From assembly GCA_019009955.1 (NCBI GenBank), contig CM032230.1, positions 6,726,501 through 6,790,500 on the forward strand: a stretch of DNA of 64,000 nt. The letters run 5' to 3'. Below, one piece after another: positions 21,450-32,999 of this stretch. The notes beneath the pieces are model-generated. The model saw only the letters and a program-made list of their open reading frames with translations. It searched no databases and was not told the origin of the DNA. Position numbers and translations under genes: made by a program. The DNA comes from Riptortus pedestris (taxonomy: Eukaryota; Arthropoda; Insecta; Hemiptera; Alydidae). Numbering within the stretch: position 1 is the first letter of the stretch; each line of letters opens with the position of its first letter.

Positions 21450-22380
21450 ATATATATATATAAATGGAGTGAAAACCTTACTAATATATTTATAAAATAA
21501 TTTTAGTTATATAATGCATATTATTCAGTTTGATCTGTATGGACATCATTTATGGCTGGTTAATTGAGACCCTCCTTCACAAGATTTATTTTAATTTATT
21601 TTTTTTTTTTTTACACTTGCAGAGATTTAAACTTCCATCTCTTTTAGAGCTAAATGCGGACCAAACATACTGCAATCTGAGTAGGAGATGTTATAAACAT
21701 CTGTAGTAATGTTTCCTCTACTCAATTGTGGGGCTTTTGTGTCAGACACCTTATTCAAAATATTGTTGTCTTTATATTTCCTAATTTCTCAAATGGGGTT
21801 GAGCCTGTGCTCCTTTTCAGCGGTTAAAAATACAAAATCTAATACATAATGGCTTGAATAAATGACATTATGCCTGTGCCAATCACCTTCTTCAAGAATG
21901 CTTCTATTCAAAACATCTTCATTTTTATTTTTACAAATATCCCCAATGCTTTTTAAGCCGGTTCTCCTTTTAAAGTATAAACTCTAAAGTATAAAAATCC
22001 TGACTGAAGTTGAAATAAAAATGGGGAAATGGCCTGTTCAGGAAAAAAAAAAATATTTTAAATATGTAATCAGGAACTAATTAAATTTGCTGAAGAAATT
22101 TATAAATTACTGGAAAACTTGAGAACTTATTATGTATAACATATAATTTGTGTCATTTATTTTTCTTTGACTCACTTGTCTATTTCATTTTTTTAAACTG
22201 TTATTTATTTTAATTTTTTTTTTTTTTTTGAAATAGTAGTTTAGAATATTGTAATTATTTCAATAAGTTTTAAGTACTTATATTAAATTTAACAATTACT
22301 TGTTTTGTCCAGGTATTGTATGGTACATATAAACAATAAACTACCTTCTCGTAGGTTTACATCGGAAATAAATAATATGT
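21450..22380. other. AT-rich stretch without supported genes
   Basis: Apart from T homopolymers (21600, 22218) I see no motif, repeat-family match or plausible coding frame. Confidence 0.5.
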
Positions 22381-22383
22381 TCA

Positions 22384-23365
22384 TATATACTCAGATACCC
22401 GGCTTTGCCCGGGAATTGATTTGAGGTGGTATTTTTTTTGGCAAGGCTTTACTTTGCACAATATTTTGAAATTTACCTGTCGAAGTGTTTAGGGTTAATA
22501 CCCGTTGTTGGCATTTGTTAATAATAAAATTAATTTTTTATGTAAGTCTTCACTGTCCTCCAAATTGTCATATTTCCCTTCTCCTGTGCATTATGCATAG
22601 ATTTCAGCTATTAAGGACAAAATATTAACATTGATTTGAATTAATTTTTCCAGCTGAGGTACCTGATAGTTCAAATAGGAATGCATTGTTGAGCATATCA
22701 ATATTTCTACGTAAATTACTTGCTCCAAACATTGTTCCTGGAGAAATGTATAAAAAAAAAAAAAAAAAAAAGAAAGGCCTCCTTACAATTTTTATGAGCT
22801 TGTTTGTCGAAAAACAAATAGACAATGAAATATCGCGAATTTTTATTTCAGGCCTCCCTCATAACCCCCACTCCCGTTGGACCTACAAATTTTAATATAG
22901 CTTATAATCATGGAAGAATTAAGACTAATTCACATACCGAATTTTGTTAATTTCGGTCCAATCGTTAGTGCTCAACAAAATTGTTGGCTCTCGCTTTAGT
23001 ATTTAGTGTATATCTCGTTTATAAATTGTTATACGACAAAAGTGAATATAACAAAAGTTACTTTAAATAACAAAATAAACAACTTTTGTCATGTGCATAT
23101 TTTCAGAAAACCCAATAGAAAACGAAATATCACTATTTTTAATTTCAGGCCTCCCTTATAACCCCCACTCCTGCCCGTCCCTGGAAATGTTGGTATGGCT
23201 TATTAAAATAATGAAGGTGTTAGTGCTAATACACATACCGATTTTTATTTAGTTCGCTTGAGTTTTTTGTGCTACATGAAATTGCTCACTTCCGCTATAG
23301 GTTTTAGCGTATATCTCGTTTATTATACGTATACCGCACTGCACTAAGTCGCACTGTAGCACTGA
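22384..23365 (+). repeat. Family B repeat, two consecutive units
   Basis: It begins ACTCAGATACCCGGCTTTGC, a hairpin CCCGGCTTTGCCCGGG. Then come GGCAAGGCTTTACTTTGCAC, TAATAAAATTAATTTTTTAT, CACTGTCCTCCA and CCTGTGCATTATGCATAG. The block CAGGCCTCCCT(C/T)ATAACCCCCACTCC occurs twice (22851 and 23146), each followed by ATATCTCGTTTAT-type ends (23010, 23305), so at least a partial tandem duplication. GGTCCAATCGTTAGTGCTCA resembles a common insect retroelement 3' motif. No coding sequence is seen. Confidence 0.75.
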
Positions 23366-23369
23366 ACGC

Positions 23370-24935
23370 ATATATGAGCACTTGAGAACAAAACTAAACT
23401 GTCTGGCGAATTGCACATGCTTATATAGAGGAGCGGAAAAACATCAAAATATGAGGCCGAGACTCTTCCAGGAAGGACTGGTAGGGACTAGGACGGGCGC
23501 ACACTGGAGTGAGTGATAGGGTAAGCCGGACATTCATTAATATCTCCGTTTCTACTGGTCCTAGAATATTGATTCTGGTGTCATTTTAAAGCACATCGAA
23601 TACTCTATTCAACTACCTGATCAGCAATTTTTTAAGCAATTTTCCAGTTGCGATTTTTATTTCCATAGTGTAGAAGCGCGAGACATCAGACTGATTCCTA
23701 GTTTGTCTTTAAACAGGATAATCAAATAATAAACAGAAGGAAAGAAGAAGGGATTCATTAAAACAAGGTATTATTGTTGAATTAGAAATTTAATTTAATA
23801 AACGAATTAAATTAATATTTAAAATGTTGATGAAATTGTTAAAAAAAAATTATTTCATTTTTTTTTTCAGAAATAAACACTAAATAAACGTAAACCTTAC
23901 AAAATGATCTGTTTAATTTAATAGTGTAAAATTATTACCAGCAAGCAACTCGGAAACAGGTTTGCTTGAATACCAATTTTTTTCTTCTGTAATGGAATCT
24001 TCTAGTATTCTTAGAAAAAAAATCAGTTGGTCATTTAAAAAGTTTCTTCCTAATATCTTTGAAGGAAATAACAACAAAAACAAATACTACTTACTTCTAC
24101 TCTGAAGAATACGATTAATGAATTTGCTTCCTTTAATTACATTTATTCTTTTAATCAATAATGCTAACATTAAACGGAGTTCACTTTATGACACCTTGGA
24201 CCTTTTTAAAAGGACAGTAAACATATTTAGACAAGAAAAACACGTATTTAACTATACGAACGTGAATGGCGGCGTCAATTGCGTAGAGGAGGCGTTTTAC
24301 ACCGTACGTAGCTGGGAAAGGTCTGCGGGAGGTATAATACGTCTTCCGCACCGAAAGTATTAACACTAAAAGTAAAATATTTAATGAATAGGCAAGTTTA
24401 GGCAAGATCTGACGACGTTGTTAATAAGACAATATACTCCTAAAAGCATGCCAAGTGGCATTTTTTCAAGCTAATGCAAGCGATTTGCGAATTCAATTAA
24501 ATAAAATTATTTTCAGCTCGATGTAAAAACAAAAAAAATAGAGGAATTTTAAAAACCTTTTGTTTCAGTTTTTGATTTGTTATAATACCTTAATGTTTAA
24601 TGGAAGCAATAATAATTTATAAAATGAAATAAGAGTTCACGAAGAATATAATAAGCCAAGGCTTTTTTTAACATAGCAATTATAAGCAGGCATTATGTAA
24701 AAACCATTGCAGTAATATGGCTAAAAATCAATCTGCTCAATTGAAAAGGGTTTATGTGGTACTAACAATACAATCAAAATCCCAAATTAAAACTTTTATT
24801 TTTTCCCCCAATGTCCAACATTACTGAAGGATCGCTCCAGTGTGGGGCGCGACCATCTAGCGGCACCCTTTGATCTCCCCGCACTCCCCAAACACTTGAA
24901 CATCTCTGTCCAATTCTTTCATTTAATTTTCGTAA
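23370..24935. other. Unassigned stretch with a CpG-bearing patch
   Basis: No gene can be supported. An 81-codon plus-strand frame (24118-24363) and a 74-codon minus-strand frame overlap in a patch (24250-24360) richer in CG dinucleotides than its surroundings (ACGAACGTGAATGGCGGCGT). It could be exon, promoter or old transposon. No family is recognised. Confidence 0.4.
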
Positions 24936-24939
24936 CAAT

Positions 24940-25264
24940 ATTATTCTGATTCATTTCAAGTTACTCCACTAGCTATAGTAAAAAGTATTCAATAAAATTA
25001 ATATGCTATATTTCATTAATTGTTTATCTTTCCGGTCTAGAATAATTTTAACTGTTTACCGCTGCGAAGTTGACTTCCCTGTTTGTTTACAATTCAGGCG
25101 CTTTCCGTTCTAGATATTCTTAACTTGTAAATTGACTGAATGATTTCTTATTACCGTTTGTATGTATACTCCTTACCATTCATGGTGGTGTTACCAGTAT
25201 GTTGATTTATCTGTTACTTCCCGTGGGAAATCTGCTTAGTTTACTCAGCCCCTGATTTGTGGAC
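24940..25264 (+). mobile_element. HINE family A, long-form 3' part
   Basis: It matches the long-form module: CTGATTCATTTCAAGTTAC, TTGTTTATCTTTCCGGTC, CCCTGTTTGTTTACAATTC and AATTGACTGAATGATTTCTT. The 3' end is CGTGGGAAATCTGCTTAG ... CAGCCCCTGATTTGTGGAC before a T run. The 5' half is missing. Confidence 0.75.
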
Positions 25265-25856
25265 TTTTTTTCTTTTACAAGTATCAGAAGTGGAAGCACA
25301 TATGTGTTTTGATATGTGATGAAAATGACCGGAATACATAGTGCATAAATTAATCCAATCTTTATATTATGACTATTTATGTAATAACTAGTTATGTAAT
25401 AAAATGTGGTTTTCCTGAATTAAATATTTGTATTGCAAGTCACTTTGTTTAAGAATGAATTGACGCAATACCCTATGGTATTGTGTTTCTGTCATTCCTA
25501 CAGGCTCACAAGAGTATGGAGCGTTTTAATTTGTTGATTTCTTTCTGTTTGAGAATATCCAACAATAAAGGCAGCTCCAGACAAACATTTTTTGTGCTAG
25601 CCAACCGTCTCAAGATGACTAATACAAATTTAACCCTCCAGCATTGCCCCACTGCAGTGTCGGTGAGAATTCAGATTGGAAGGCAGGTTTTATTGAACGA
25701 ATGAATGATATTATTAAATTACTTATTCAATATATATTTTAAAAGCAATCACTTAAAGTTATTTTTATTTTCACATTTTATTAGAAAGTAATTCAATTAA
25801 AAATCTTTGTAATAACTTTAAGAGGAAAAATTTTCGTGTTTTACTGGCTCCTTTAT

Positions 25857-25894
<38 letters not shown>

Positions 25895-26140
25895 TGTTCA
25901 TTATAGGTTATTGTCTCCAATGCTTTGTTTAGCGGAATGTACATAAAAGCCACTCGAGGCATAAAGGGTAAATTTAATAACATCACCGAAGCCAAACCAG
26001 TCAATTTTTAAATTAATGAAATGTCTCTTCGGTCAGTATTTAAATAATTGAATTGGCATACTTTCCCGCTAGAGAGGAAAAATAATTTTATATTTACTTT
26101 TGATATAAATTGATATTATTATTCTACCTTTTATTATATT
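25265..26140. other. Unassigned stretch with a 30-A homopolymer
   Basis: The frame at 25483-25704 has no recognisable family. A pure A run lies at 25861-25891. Nothing else is supported. Confidence 0.45.
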
Positions 26141-26145
26141 TTTTT

Positions 26146-26264
26146 AGCAGATTTCCCTTGTGGAAAACTATTGAGATTGTACTCATGACGCAATTTTCCA
26201 AAAAGCTCTCCAAATGACCAACGATCCTATCTAGGAGATGACGAAAATGAGGTCCGTTCAATAA

Positions 26265-26350
<86 letters not shown>

Positions 26351-26748
26351 ATTGTAACCTTTGCCTGTTTATTGATTTTTTTTTATTCTCGAGATTCCAC
26401 GATACTTTTGGCAGATCAGCTATTGAGATTGTAGACGACGCGATTTCGGAAAAAAAAATCTCAAATGTCCATCTTTCCTACAAGAAGAAAAATGAGGTGC
26501 TTTCAAAATTTTATATATATTTCGGGTTTGGGGTTTTCACAAGTTCCCGTGCCATCCCCCCCCCCCTCCACCCCAAAAATCCGCAATTTTATTGGAAAAT
26601 GCAGTGACATAAAAGTTGTAGCCAACAAAATTATATTTGAAACAACTCTACGGGAAAGGAATGTATTCTGAAATAAAAAAAAAAAAAATCGAAATAGCCC
26701 CCCATGAAATAAAAATGTTTTCTCATCGAAATATAAGTATATTGAATT
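26146..26748 (+). mobile_element. HINE family A, two partial 5' copies
   Basis: The first copy is TTAGCAGATTTCCCTTGTGG ... GATGACGAAAATGAGGTCCG, then (TA)n (26269-26304), (GA)n (26304-26346) and GTAACCTTTGCCTG...ATTGATTTTTTT. A second 5' fragment (GGCAGATCAGCTATTGAGAT, 26410) follows, with CAAATGTCCATC and AATGAGGTGCTTTCAAAATT. Both lack the 3' half. The module GTAACCT(T/C)TG...ATTGATTTTT also occurs at 27278, and in reverse near 51330. Confidence 0.65.
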
Positions 26749-26762
26749 ATCAGAAGCACGTA

Positions 26763-27012
26763 TCCAAAGCCTCCAATCCAGAATACTCCGCAAAATTTCA
26801 GATTCCCCATTTTACGTATCCCCAACTTAACTCTCCATAACTACCTCAACATTCCTTTTGTCCATAGCCTCGCAATATCCCGATATCAGCAATTCCACTC
26901 TCTCCTTCCCGCACATCCTAATCCTCTAGTCGAATCACTTTCATCTACCAATATTCCAGAAAACCCAAGACGACGACTGAAGCGTAAGTGGTCACGAGAT
27001 CTCCTTGTGTAG
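26763..27012 (+). pseudogene. jockey-type RT ORF2 C-terminus
   Basis: The first frame gives IQSLQSRILRKISDSPFYVS. After a 1-bp shift near 26818 the next frame gives NLTLHNYLNIPFVHSLAISR, then FHSLLPAHPNPLVESL and PRRRLKRKWSRDLLV and a stop at 27012. The order Q-x-x-x-LR-x-I ... LH-x-x-L-x-IP ... HPNPL ... RRLKRxWxRDL is characteristic of the jockey-clade C-terminus. The frameshift and 5' truncation make it non-functional. Confidence 0.88.
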
Positions 27013-27193
27013 TGCTCAGAATAACTCCAAGGAGTACCAGCCAATGTTCCCTCCAATGTGGGTATTGTCAATGGACAACTTCCCATCTCAAGTGAATAAT
27101 CAAGCCAATTGTTATATCATTCACATCATTTGCTTGTAATATGTATATATGCTGTTGCAAATAAACGAATAAATATTAAAAAAAAAAAAAAAA
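26763..27193 (+). mobile_element. jockey-type LINE, 5'-truncated, with poly(A) and 14-bp TSD
   Basis: The insertion is bounded by ATCAGAAGCACGTA at 26749-26762 and again at 27194-27207, a perfect 14-bp target duplication. The 3' end has AATAAA-type signals and a poly(A) of about 17. The coding part is the very end of ORF2, followed by a 3' UTR of about 180 bp. The intact duplication and tail suggest a fairly recent insertion, into a HINE fragment. Confidence 0.92.
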
Positions 27194-27209
27194 ATCAGAA
27201 GCACGTACA

Positions 27210-28000
27210 TTTATGGCCATAAAACTAAAAAAATGTATAAACAAATTGGGTCCAAAATAAGAAGTATATATATAATTGTAACCTCTGTCAGTACATTGAT
27301 TTTTCTCTCAAAATTTCACGATACATTTTCGCGAGTTAATAGACGTTTCGCAATAGACACGATATCTCCAATTTTTGGCTTTGGTGCCTGCTGGTTTGTT
27401 TCCAATGGGAATTTAGTCTATAAGAGAATTTACATTAATTTATTATTTAAAAATGTTCATGCTGAACTTGCACACAGTGTGATAGCGGAAGTTGTGCTAA
27501 ACCAAACTCTTGAATTGTTGTATGTATTATCTTATTTCCTCCTATTTGTGGACGATATCGAAACAACGATGTACTATCCATAGCTATTATAGGTTGCTTG
27601 GTAATGTCATAAAAAAATACAATATGTGTATATCTGTTGATAGGAAGCTCTTGAGCTAATAAGTATGTGTGCTGAAGTACTTTAAAATATTTGCTAGTAA
27701 ACTACTGAAGCTCAAGTGTATTTTCCTTTCTGTCCAAGTTTTTTTTTGTCAATTATCTCATATCATTTTTGATTGTTTTTTTCACCGTGTTTATTATTTT
27801 GCCTAAACTCATGACTTAAGAAATACGCCTCGTAGTTGCAAGCATTATGTTCTTTCTGAAGCTATCCTTGTCATATTTCTCTACCCACTCAAATCCATAA
27901 AAAGTCTTTAAAAAAGGATTTTATTGAAGCCCTCTTCTCCTATGTCCGATGACCTTAGCTTTAAATGTATTTGTTATGAAATCATTGTGCCCCAAATATT
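27210..28000. other. Unassigned stretch
   Basis: A 116-codon plus-strand frame (27233-27583) starts inside a repeated module (GTAACCTCTGTCAGTACATTG, shared with 26355) and has no recognisable family, so I do not call it a gene. The remainder is AT-rich without motifs. Confidence 0.4.
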
Positions 28001-28002
28001 TC

Positions 28003-28601
28003 CTTCGGTTGTACTCACGCGATTTTCGAAAAAAAATCCTCAAATGTCCACTGATCCTACCTACTAGGTGACGAAAATGATGTCCGTTCAAAATTTTATA
28101 TATATATAAATTAAAAAATACCCATTAGCATTTAGACATTTTTCTAAAACCTTAATAGAAACAGCGGACGTTTTAAACACCTTACTTAAAAAATAATATA
28201 TTAAGTCTTCCTTCCATTATTTTTTCTTTTTAACGCCTACATCAAGAATATTGCATAATGAGTGGCATAAGTTTCTGAATGAACCTAAATTAACATGTTA
28301 TTGGATTGTTCCGATTTTTCTTATTATGCGTACTAATTTTTCATCACTTTGATTGTTTGTTCTTTTATTATGTATATTATTTATTTATTTTTTTTTATTT
28401 TTTTCATTTTTGTTATTTTTTTTTCTTTTGTTTCCTTTTCTTTTCTTTTTATTTTACTTTTTTAATTTTAAGAACAAATTTATTAACATCATTCTTGTAC
28501 ACAAAACACGATGTATTATGAACATACATGTTATATACTTTAATGGTACGGTACATGTAGCAAATAAACGCCCTTTGTGCATGGGTAATGTGCAAAGGAA
28601 A

Positions 28602-28667
<66 letters not shown>

Positions 28668-28990
28668 GATACCGCTCTAGTGGTCGCAACTTTTTTTTAA
28701 TCGTTACAAAATTCGATATATCAACGTTTTATGTAAAAAGGAAAACCAAGTTCGTTAACGGCGTGAAATTGGATTTTGGGGGCGGGGTTTAGAGGGTAGG
28801 ATTTTCGAAAATTCAAGATATCTTCGTTATTATACGTTGGATCGAAAAACTAAATAGGATCAATGCTATTGTAAAATAAAAGTTCTGTAAATGTTGTTAT
28901 ATAAGTTTTTTTCACTTTGTTGATTCTTAACCTAGATATCTACATTTTTTAGTTTTCGGCCTTCAGTAGATCCCCACAATTTCTCATGTC
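28003..28990 (+). mobile_element. HINE family A copy, split by about 0.5 kb of T-rich DNA
   Basis: The 5' piece 28003-28110 (GGTTGTACTCACGCGATTTTC, TGTCCACTGATCCTACC, short TA) is separated from (TA)n 28607-28664 and the 3' piece (GATACCGCTCTAGTGGTCGC, CAAGTTCGTTAACGGC, GGTTTAGAGGGTAGGATTTTC) running to about 28990 in the long-form module. The intervening 28110-28600 is T-rich (28380-28470) and its open frames are low complexity. Confidence 0.65.
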
Positions 28991-29099
28991 GTATTAACAA
29001 TAAGGTTTTTAATTTTGAAGCACTTCATTTGAATCCTAAATACGAATATTGTTCTCATTGAACTTTTACTGAGATAGATACAAAGTTATTTATTATAAC

Positions 29100-29718
29100 G
29101 TCCAGAGAAGTCGGCAGATGATCTATCAAGACTGTGTTACATGCGCCTAAAGGAATTATCTGCCAATTTTTCAATTCCATTTAATTGGGTGAATGTACTG
29201 GAAGGGTATCTTGGGTGCATAGGAGGGAGCTTGGGTGAATTGGAAATGGCAGAAAATATTAATGGAAAAATAAAAACATTTAGAGGCTCTCGAGAACCAT
29301 TTAATCTCTTTAGACATTGAAAGAGTTTTAAACAGCGCATATAGCCAGTACTTTAGAAGAATTAGCTATCTTGGCAGAGGCGAGGAGTACCTGTACCAAA
29401 ATGTGCCATTTTTTAAGACCAAAGCTATATCTCAAATCCGTTTATTAAGTAGAAAAAATCAAAGATTGATAGTTGGTAGGACAAGTTACATATTCAATCC
29501 AGAAAAGCCGTGACCCCTTTGCGAATACACCGTTCCGCACTTCATCCTTACATGCCCCGTTTTAGCAGAAAGAAGAAACCACCTCCTGAAAAGTCTCAAC
29601 ATTCCACAGCAATCCATGGATAATTTGTTTGACCTTATGGACAAGAATAAAATAAGCTACATATATGTTGTCATACTTAAAGATCTTTACGTCAGAGGGG
29701 AAAAAATACAAAAAATAT
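29100..29718 (+). pseudogene. LINE ORF2 C-terminal remnant
   Basis: The plus-strand frame gives DDLSRLCYMRLKELSANFSI and PFNWVNVLEGYLGCIGGSLG. After stops near 29320-29345 it continues YFRRISYLGRGEEYLYQNVP and ISQIRLLSRKNQRLIVGRTS. Then come a TGA, PLCEYTVPHFILTCPVLAER, and the end at IQKI and a stop. The C-x-x-x...H-x-x-x-x-C knuckle (PLCE...HFILTCP) is the end of a non-LTR ORF2. Stops in frame show decay. Confidence 0.65.
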
Positions 29719-29785
29719 AATACTTAAAATAAAAATAATGTTTTGTTTTTTTTTTCTATAGTAATTATTGAATATAGTTTTTGTT

Positions 29786-29910
29786 TTAGCAGATTTCACT
29801 TAAGGGATATCAGCTATTGAGGTCGTACTCGTACGCAAGTTTCGAAAAATTTCTTCAAATGTCCATCGATCCTACCCAGGAGATGACGAAAATGAGGTCC
29901 GTTCAAAATT

Positions 29911-29962
<52 letters not shown>

Positions 29963-30431
29963 TCGTCTGTTAAAGCTCTAGTGGTCACAATTTTTACTTG
30001 AACATTACCAAACTCGATATTTAAACGTTTTATGTAAAAATAAAGACCAAGTTCATTAATGGCTGAAATCCGAAGAGTGGGAGGGGGGGGTTTAGAGGGG
30101 AGGATTTTCGAAAATTCAAAACATCTCCGTTACTATTCGTCAGATCGAAAAATGATATAGAATCAATCTTATTCCAAATTGAATTTCCTATAAATAATGT
30201 TATATACATTTATTCTGTATCTTAAATATTAACCGAGATATTTGCATTTTTCTGTTTTCAGCTTCTGAGATGAGATCGGCTAACTTCGGGTCTAGTCGTG
30301 AGTTTCCGTCAAGAGTTAGTTCGGGCCGTTCCCGTAACTGTTCTCCTCTCTATTCTGAAATTTCTCTATTACTCTATATAACTTCACGTGGGAAATCTGC
30401 TTAGTTTACGCAGCCCCTGCGTGACGGACTT
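29786..30431 (+). mobile_element. HINE family A, short form, complete
   Basis: It starts TTAGCAGATTTCACTTAAGG, has (TA)n at 29911-29955, and ends ACGTGGGAAATCTGCTTAG ... GCAGCCCCTGCGTGACGGAC followed by TTT. All diagnostic blocks are present in order. It lies just downstream of the LINE tail. Confidence 0.9.
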
Positions 30432-30555
30432 TAATTAATATTTTGTTATTTTTTTAAAGGAATTCTTCGTTTATGTGTATATAAAGAAAATATAAACGAA
30501 AAATGTAATCAGGAACATGGGCTGAACCCTTGCTATAAAATTGTAAAATTTGTAT

Positions 30556-30666
30556 TATTTATTATTAACGTCCACTTTTTGCAACTAATGCTAATTGGGA
30601 GATGCAACATATGTGACGCACGTGGAAAATCTGCTTAGCTAACGCATCCCCTGCGGAGCGGACTTT
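30556..30666 (+). mobile_element. SINE 3' scrap joined to a solitary HINE 3' end
   Basis: TTATTATTAACGTCCACTTTTTGC (30560) is the reversed 3' end of the SINE family. It runs into ACGTGGAAAATCTGCTTAGC and CATCCCCTGCGGAGCGGAC, an isolated family A 3' terminus. A further isolated terminus (GTGGGAAATCTGCTTATAAT ... CCCCCGCGTGACAG) lies at 30852-30902. Confidence 0.65.
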
Positions 30667-31371
30667 TAACTTAATAAGACACTTTTACCTCATTTAGAAC
30701 ATCCACTTTGGGTTTTTCAGTTTACTAACTTATTAACCTCAGTATTTTGAATAGGGTTTTAGTTTACAGCAACTGAGCCACCAAACATTTCATGTCCCGC
30801 ATAAATTCATAAATTTTCTTTTTATAGGAGTATTGTAGAATAGAATGAGTGAGATGACGCGGTGGGAAATCTGCTTATAATACTCATCCCCCGCGTGACA
30901 GCCTTTCCCATCATCTCATTAATCTCAAGTAAAGAAATGCCTCGTTTAACATGTTTTATATTGGAGTTATGGAGGAGCTATTAATTTCTTCCGTTGGAGC
31001 AAATAAATTGATTTAAAATTACTTCCCTCGAGTTCATTAATCTTATAGCCTATTACAATACAGCATTATTTTTTACAAGTCCAATATGCTGTCGGTGAGA
31101 GGGAAATTATATATAGAAAATGATCTTTTATTTTATTTATTTAAATAAGGTCCGTAACGCCGGCGATTTACTCATTATTCAATTGTGCACAAATAAGCGA
31201 ATTGCAAAAAAAAAAAAAATTAAAGATACAGAAAAGGAGTGAACTATGACATGGTGGTTTTTGATACTCTTCATTGGCATACCAGTTTTATATGTAACAA
31301 ATAATATTGTATATGGAAACATCAGGGTGGTGAAAATAATATAAATGAAAATGTAAGTGTCGACGGGAGAA

Positions 31372-32432
31372 AGAAAGAAAACATAAATAAAATAAGGAAA
31401 GTGGAAACCAAAAAAATGATTATAGAAAAAAAATAAAATAAGGAAAAGAGAAAACCAAAAAAAATGAATAAATAAAAAAAAGAAAGAAAAGAGAAAACCA
31501 AAAAATGATTAAATAAAAAAAGAAAGAAAAAAAAATGAAATATGGAAAAGAGAAAACCAAAAGAAAAAATATGAATAAATGAAAAAAAATCAAATAAAGA
31601 AAAGAGAAATCCAAAAAAATGAATAAATAAAAAAAAGAAAGAAAAAAAAGTCCGTCACGCAGGGGCTGCGTAAACTAAGCAGATTTCCCTCGTGAAGTTT
31701 AGTAATAGATAAATATACATACTGCTAACACAACACGAATAAATACAAACGGAAATAAGAAGTGTTTCATCCAATTTCAATAGCCTGCCGACAGGCAGAG
31801 ATAGGTTAGAAATGTAAACAAACGGGTCCCGCCTCACACCGGAAAGAAAAACAATTACTGAAATATATCAGAATATAACAAATTAATTTTATTGAGAACT
31901 ATTTACTATATCTAGTACTGTAATTAATAATGAGTCAGAATAATTGTTATCTCAATCAATAAAATTTTAGTAGTCCAAAACTTTAAGATGGGGGGGGGGG
32001 AGTCACCAGTGCATATTTGCATGTATCTCGTATAATAAAGGTCTCTTGAATACAATTTTTGGTATTTAAACTTCCAATAATGTGATTTATTATGTATCAG
32101 AGTATTGTTTACGTAACATGAGTAGAAGTGGCGGTTTGGAGAAAACTGAAAAATGCAAATATCTCGGTTAATATTCAAGATAGAGAATAAATGTATATAA
32201 CAATATTTATAGTAAATTTAATTTGTAATAAGATTGATTCTGTATAATTTTTCGATCCGACGTATAGTAACGGAGATATTTCGAATTTTCAAAAATCCTC
32301 CCCTCTAAACCCCCCCTCCCACTGGTCCGATTTCAGCCGTTAACGAACTTGATCTTTCTTTTTACATAAAACGCTTAAATATGAAGTTTGGTAAGGATTA
32401 AACAAAAATTGCGACTGCTAGAGCGGTAACAG

Positions 32433-32489
<57 letters not shown>

Positions 32490-32965
32490 TTTATATATAT
32501 ATACAGTTTTGAACCGACCTCATTTTCGTCATCTACTAGGTAGGATCGATGGACATTTGAAGAAAAATGTCGAAAATTCCGTCATGAGTACAACCTCAAT
32601 AGCTGATTTCCCTTAAGGGAAATCTGCTAAAATGAAATATGGAAAATAGAAAACCAAAAAAAAAATGAATAAATAAAAAAAAATATGGAAAAGAGAAAAC
32701 CAAAAAAGAAATATGAATAAATGAAAAAAATAAAATAAAGAAAAGAGAAAACCAAAAAAATGAATAAATAAAAAAAAGAAAGAAAAAAAATGAAATATGG
32801 AAAAGAGAAAACCAAAAAAAAAAAAAGATATGAATAAATGAAAAAAATAAAATAAAGAAAAGAGAATACCAAAAAAAATGAATAAATAAAAAAAAGAATG
32901 ATATAAATAAAATAAGGAAAAGATAAAACCCCAAAAAATAAATAATTAAAAAAAAAACTCTTTTA
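31372..32965 (-). repeat. A/G-rich minisatellite, unit 45-65 bp, about 10 copies
   Basis: Units contain GGAAAAGAGAAAACC followed by AAAAAAATGAATAAAT and AAAGAAAGAAAAAAAATG. Copies start near 31443, 31488, 31545, 31600, 32639, 32687, 32736, 32801, 32859 and 32915. The array is split by the full-length HINE at 31650-32630. Phe/Tyr-rich open frames on the minus strand are artefacts of the repeat. Confidence 0.85.
31650..32630 (-). mobile_element. HINE family A, long form, complete, minus strand
   Basis: Reading the minus strand, it starts TTAGCAGATTTCCCTTAAGG, carries (TA)n (32438-32505) and the full set of middle blocks. It then has the long-form module (TCCGGTGTGAGGCGGGACCC, CTGCCTGTCGGCAGGC) and ends GGGAAATCTGCTTAG, GCAGCCCCTGCGTGACGGAC. 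It is about 981 bp long. It interrupts the minisatellite inside its T run (minus-strand sense), so the empty site can be reconstructed from neighbouring units. The host keeps about 10 T's against 8-9 in empty units, which fits insertion between T and T. Confidence 0.92.
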
Positions 32966-32999
32966 CCACTATTATTTATTCATCATGATCTGAAGTCTA

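Noticed and set aside
27233..27583. 116-codon open frame as a gene
   Set aside because: It begins in a repeated module shared with 26355 and carries no motif, and composition matches the surrounding AT-rich DNA.
28306..28607. Phe/Leu-rich frames resembling membrane proteins
   Set aside because: T-rich low-complexity sequence. Both overlapping frames give the same hydrophobic pattern.
31420..32934. Phe/Tyr-rich minus-strand frames
   Set aside because: They are translations of the A/G-rich minisatellite and are interrupted by the HINE.
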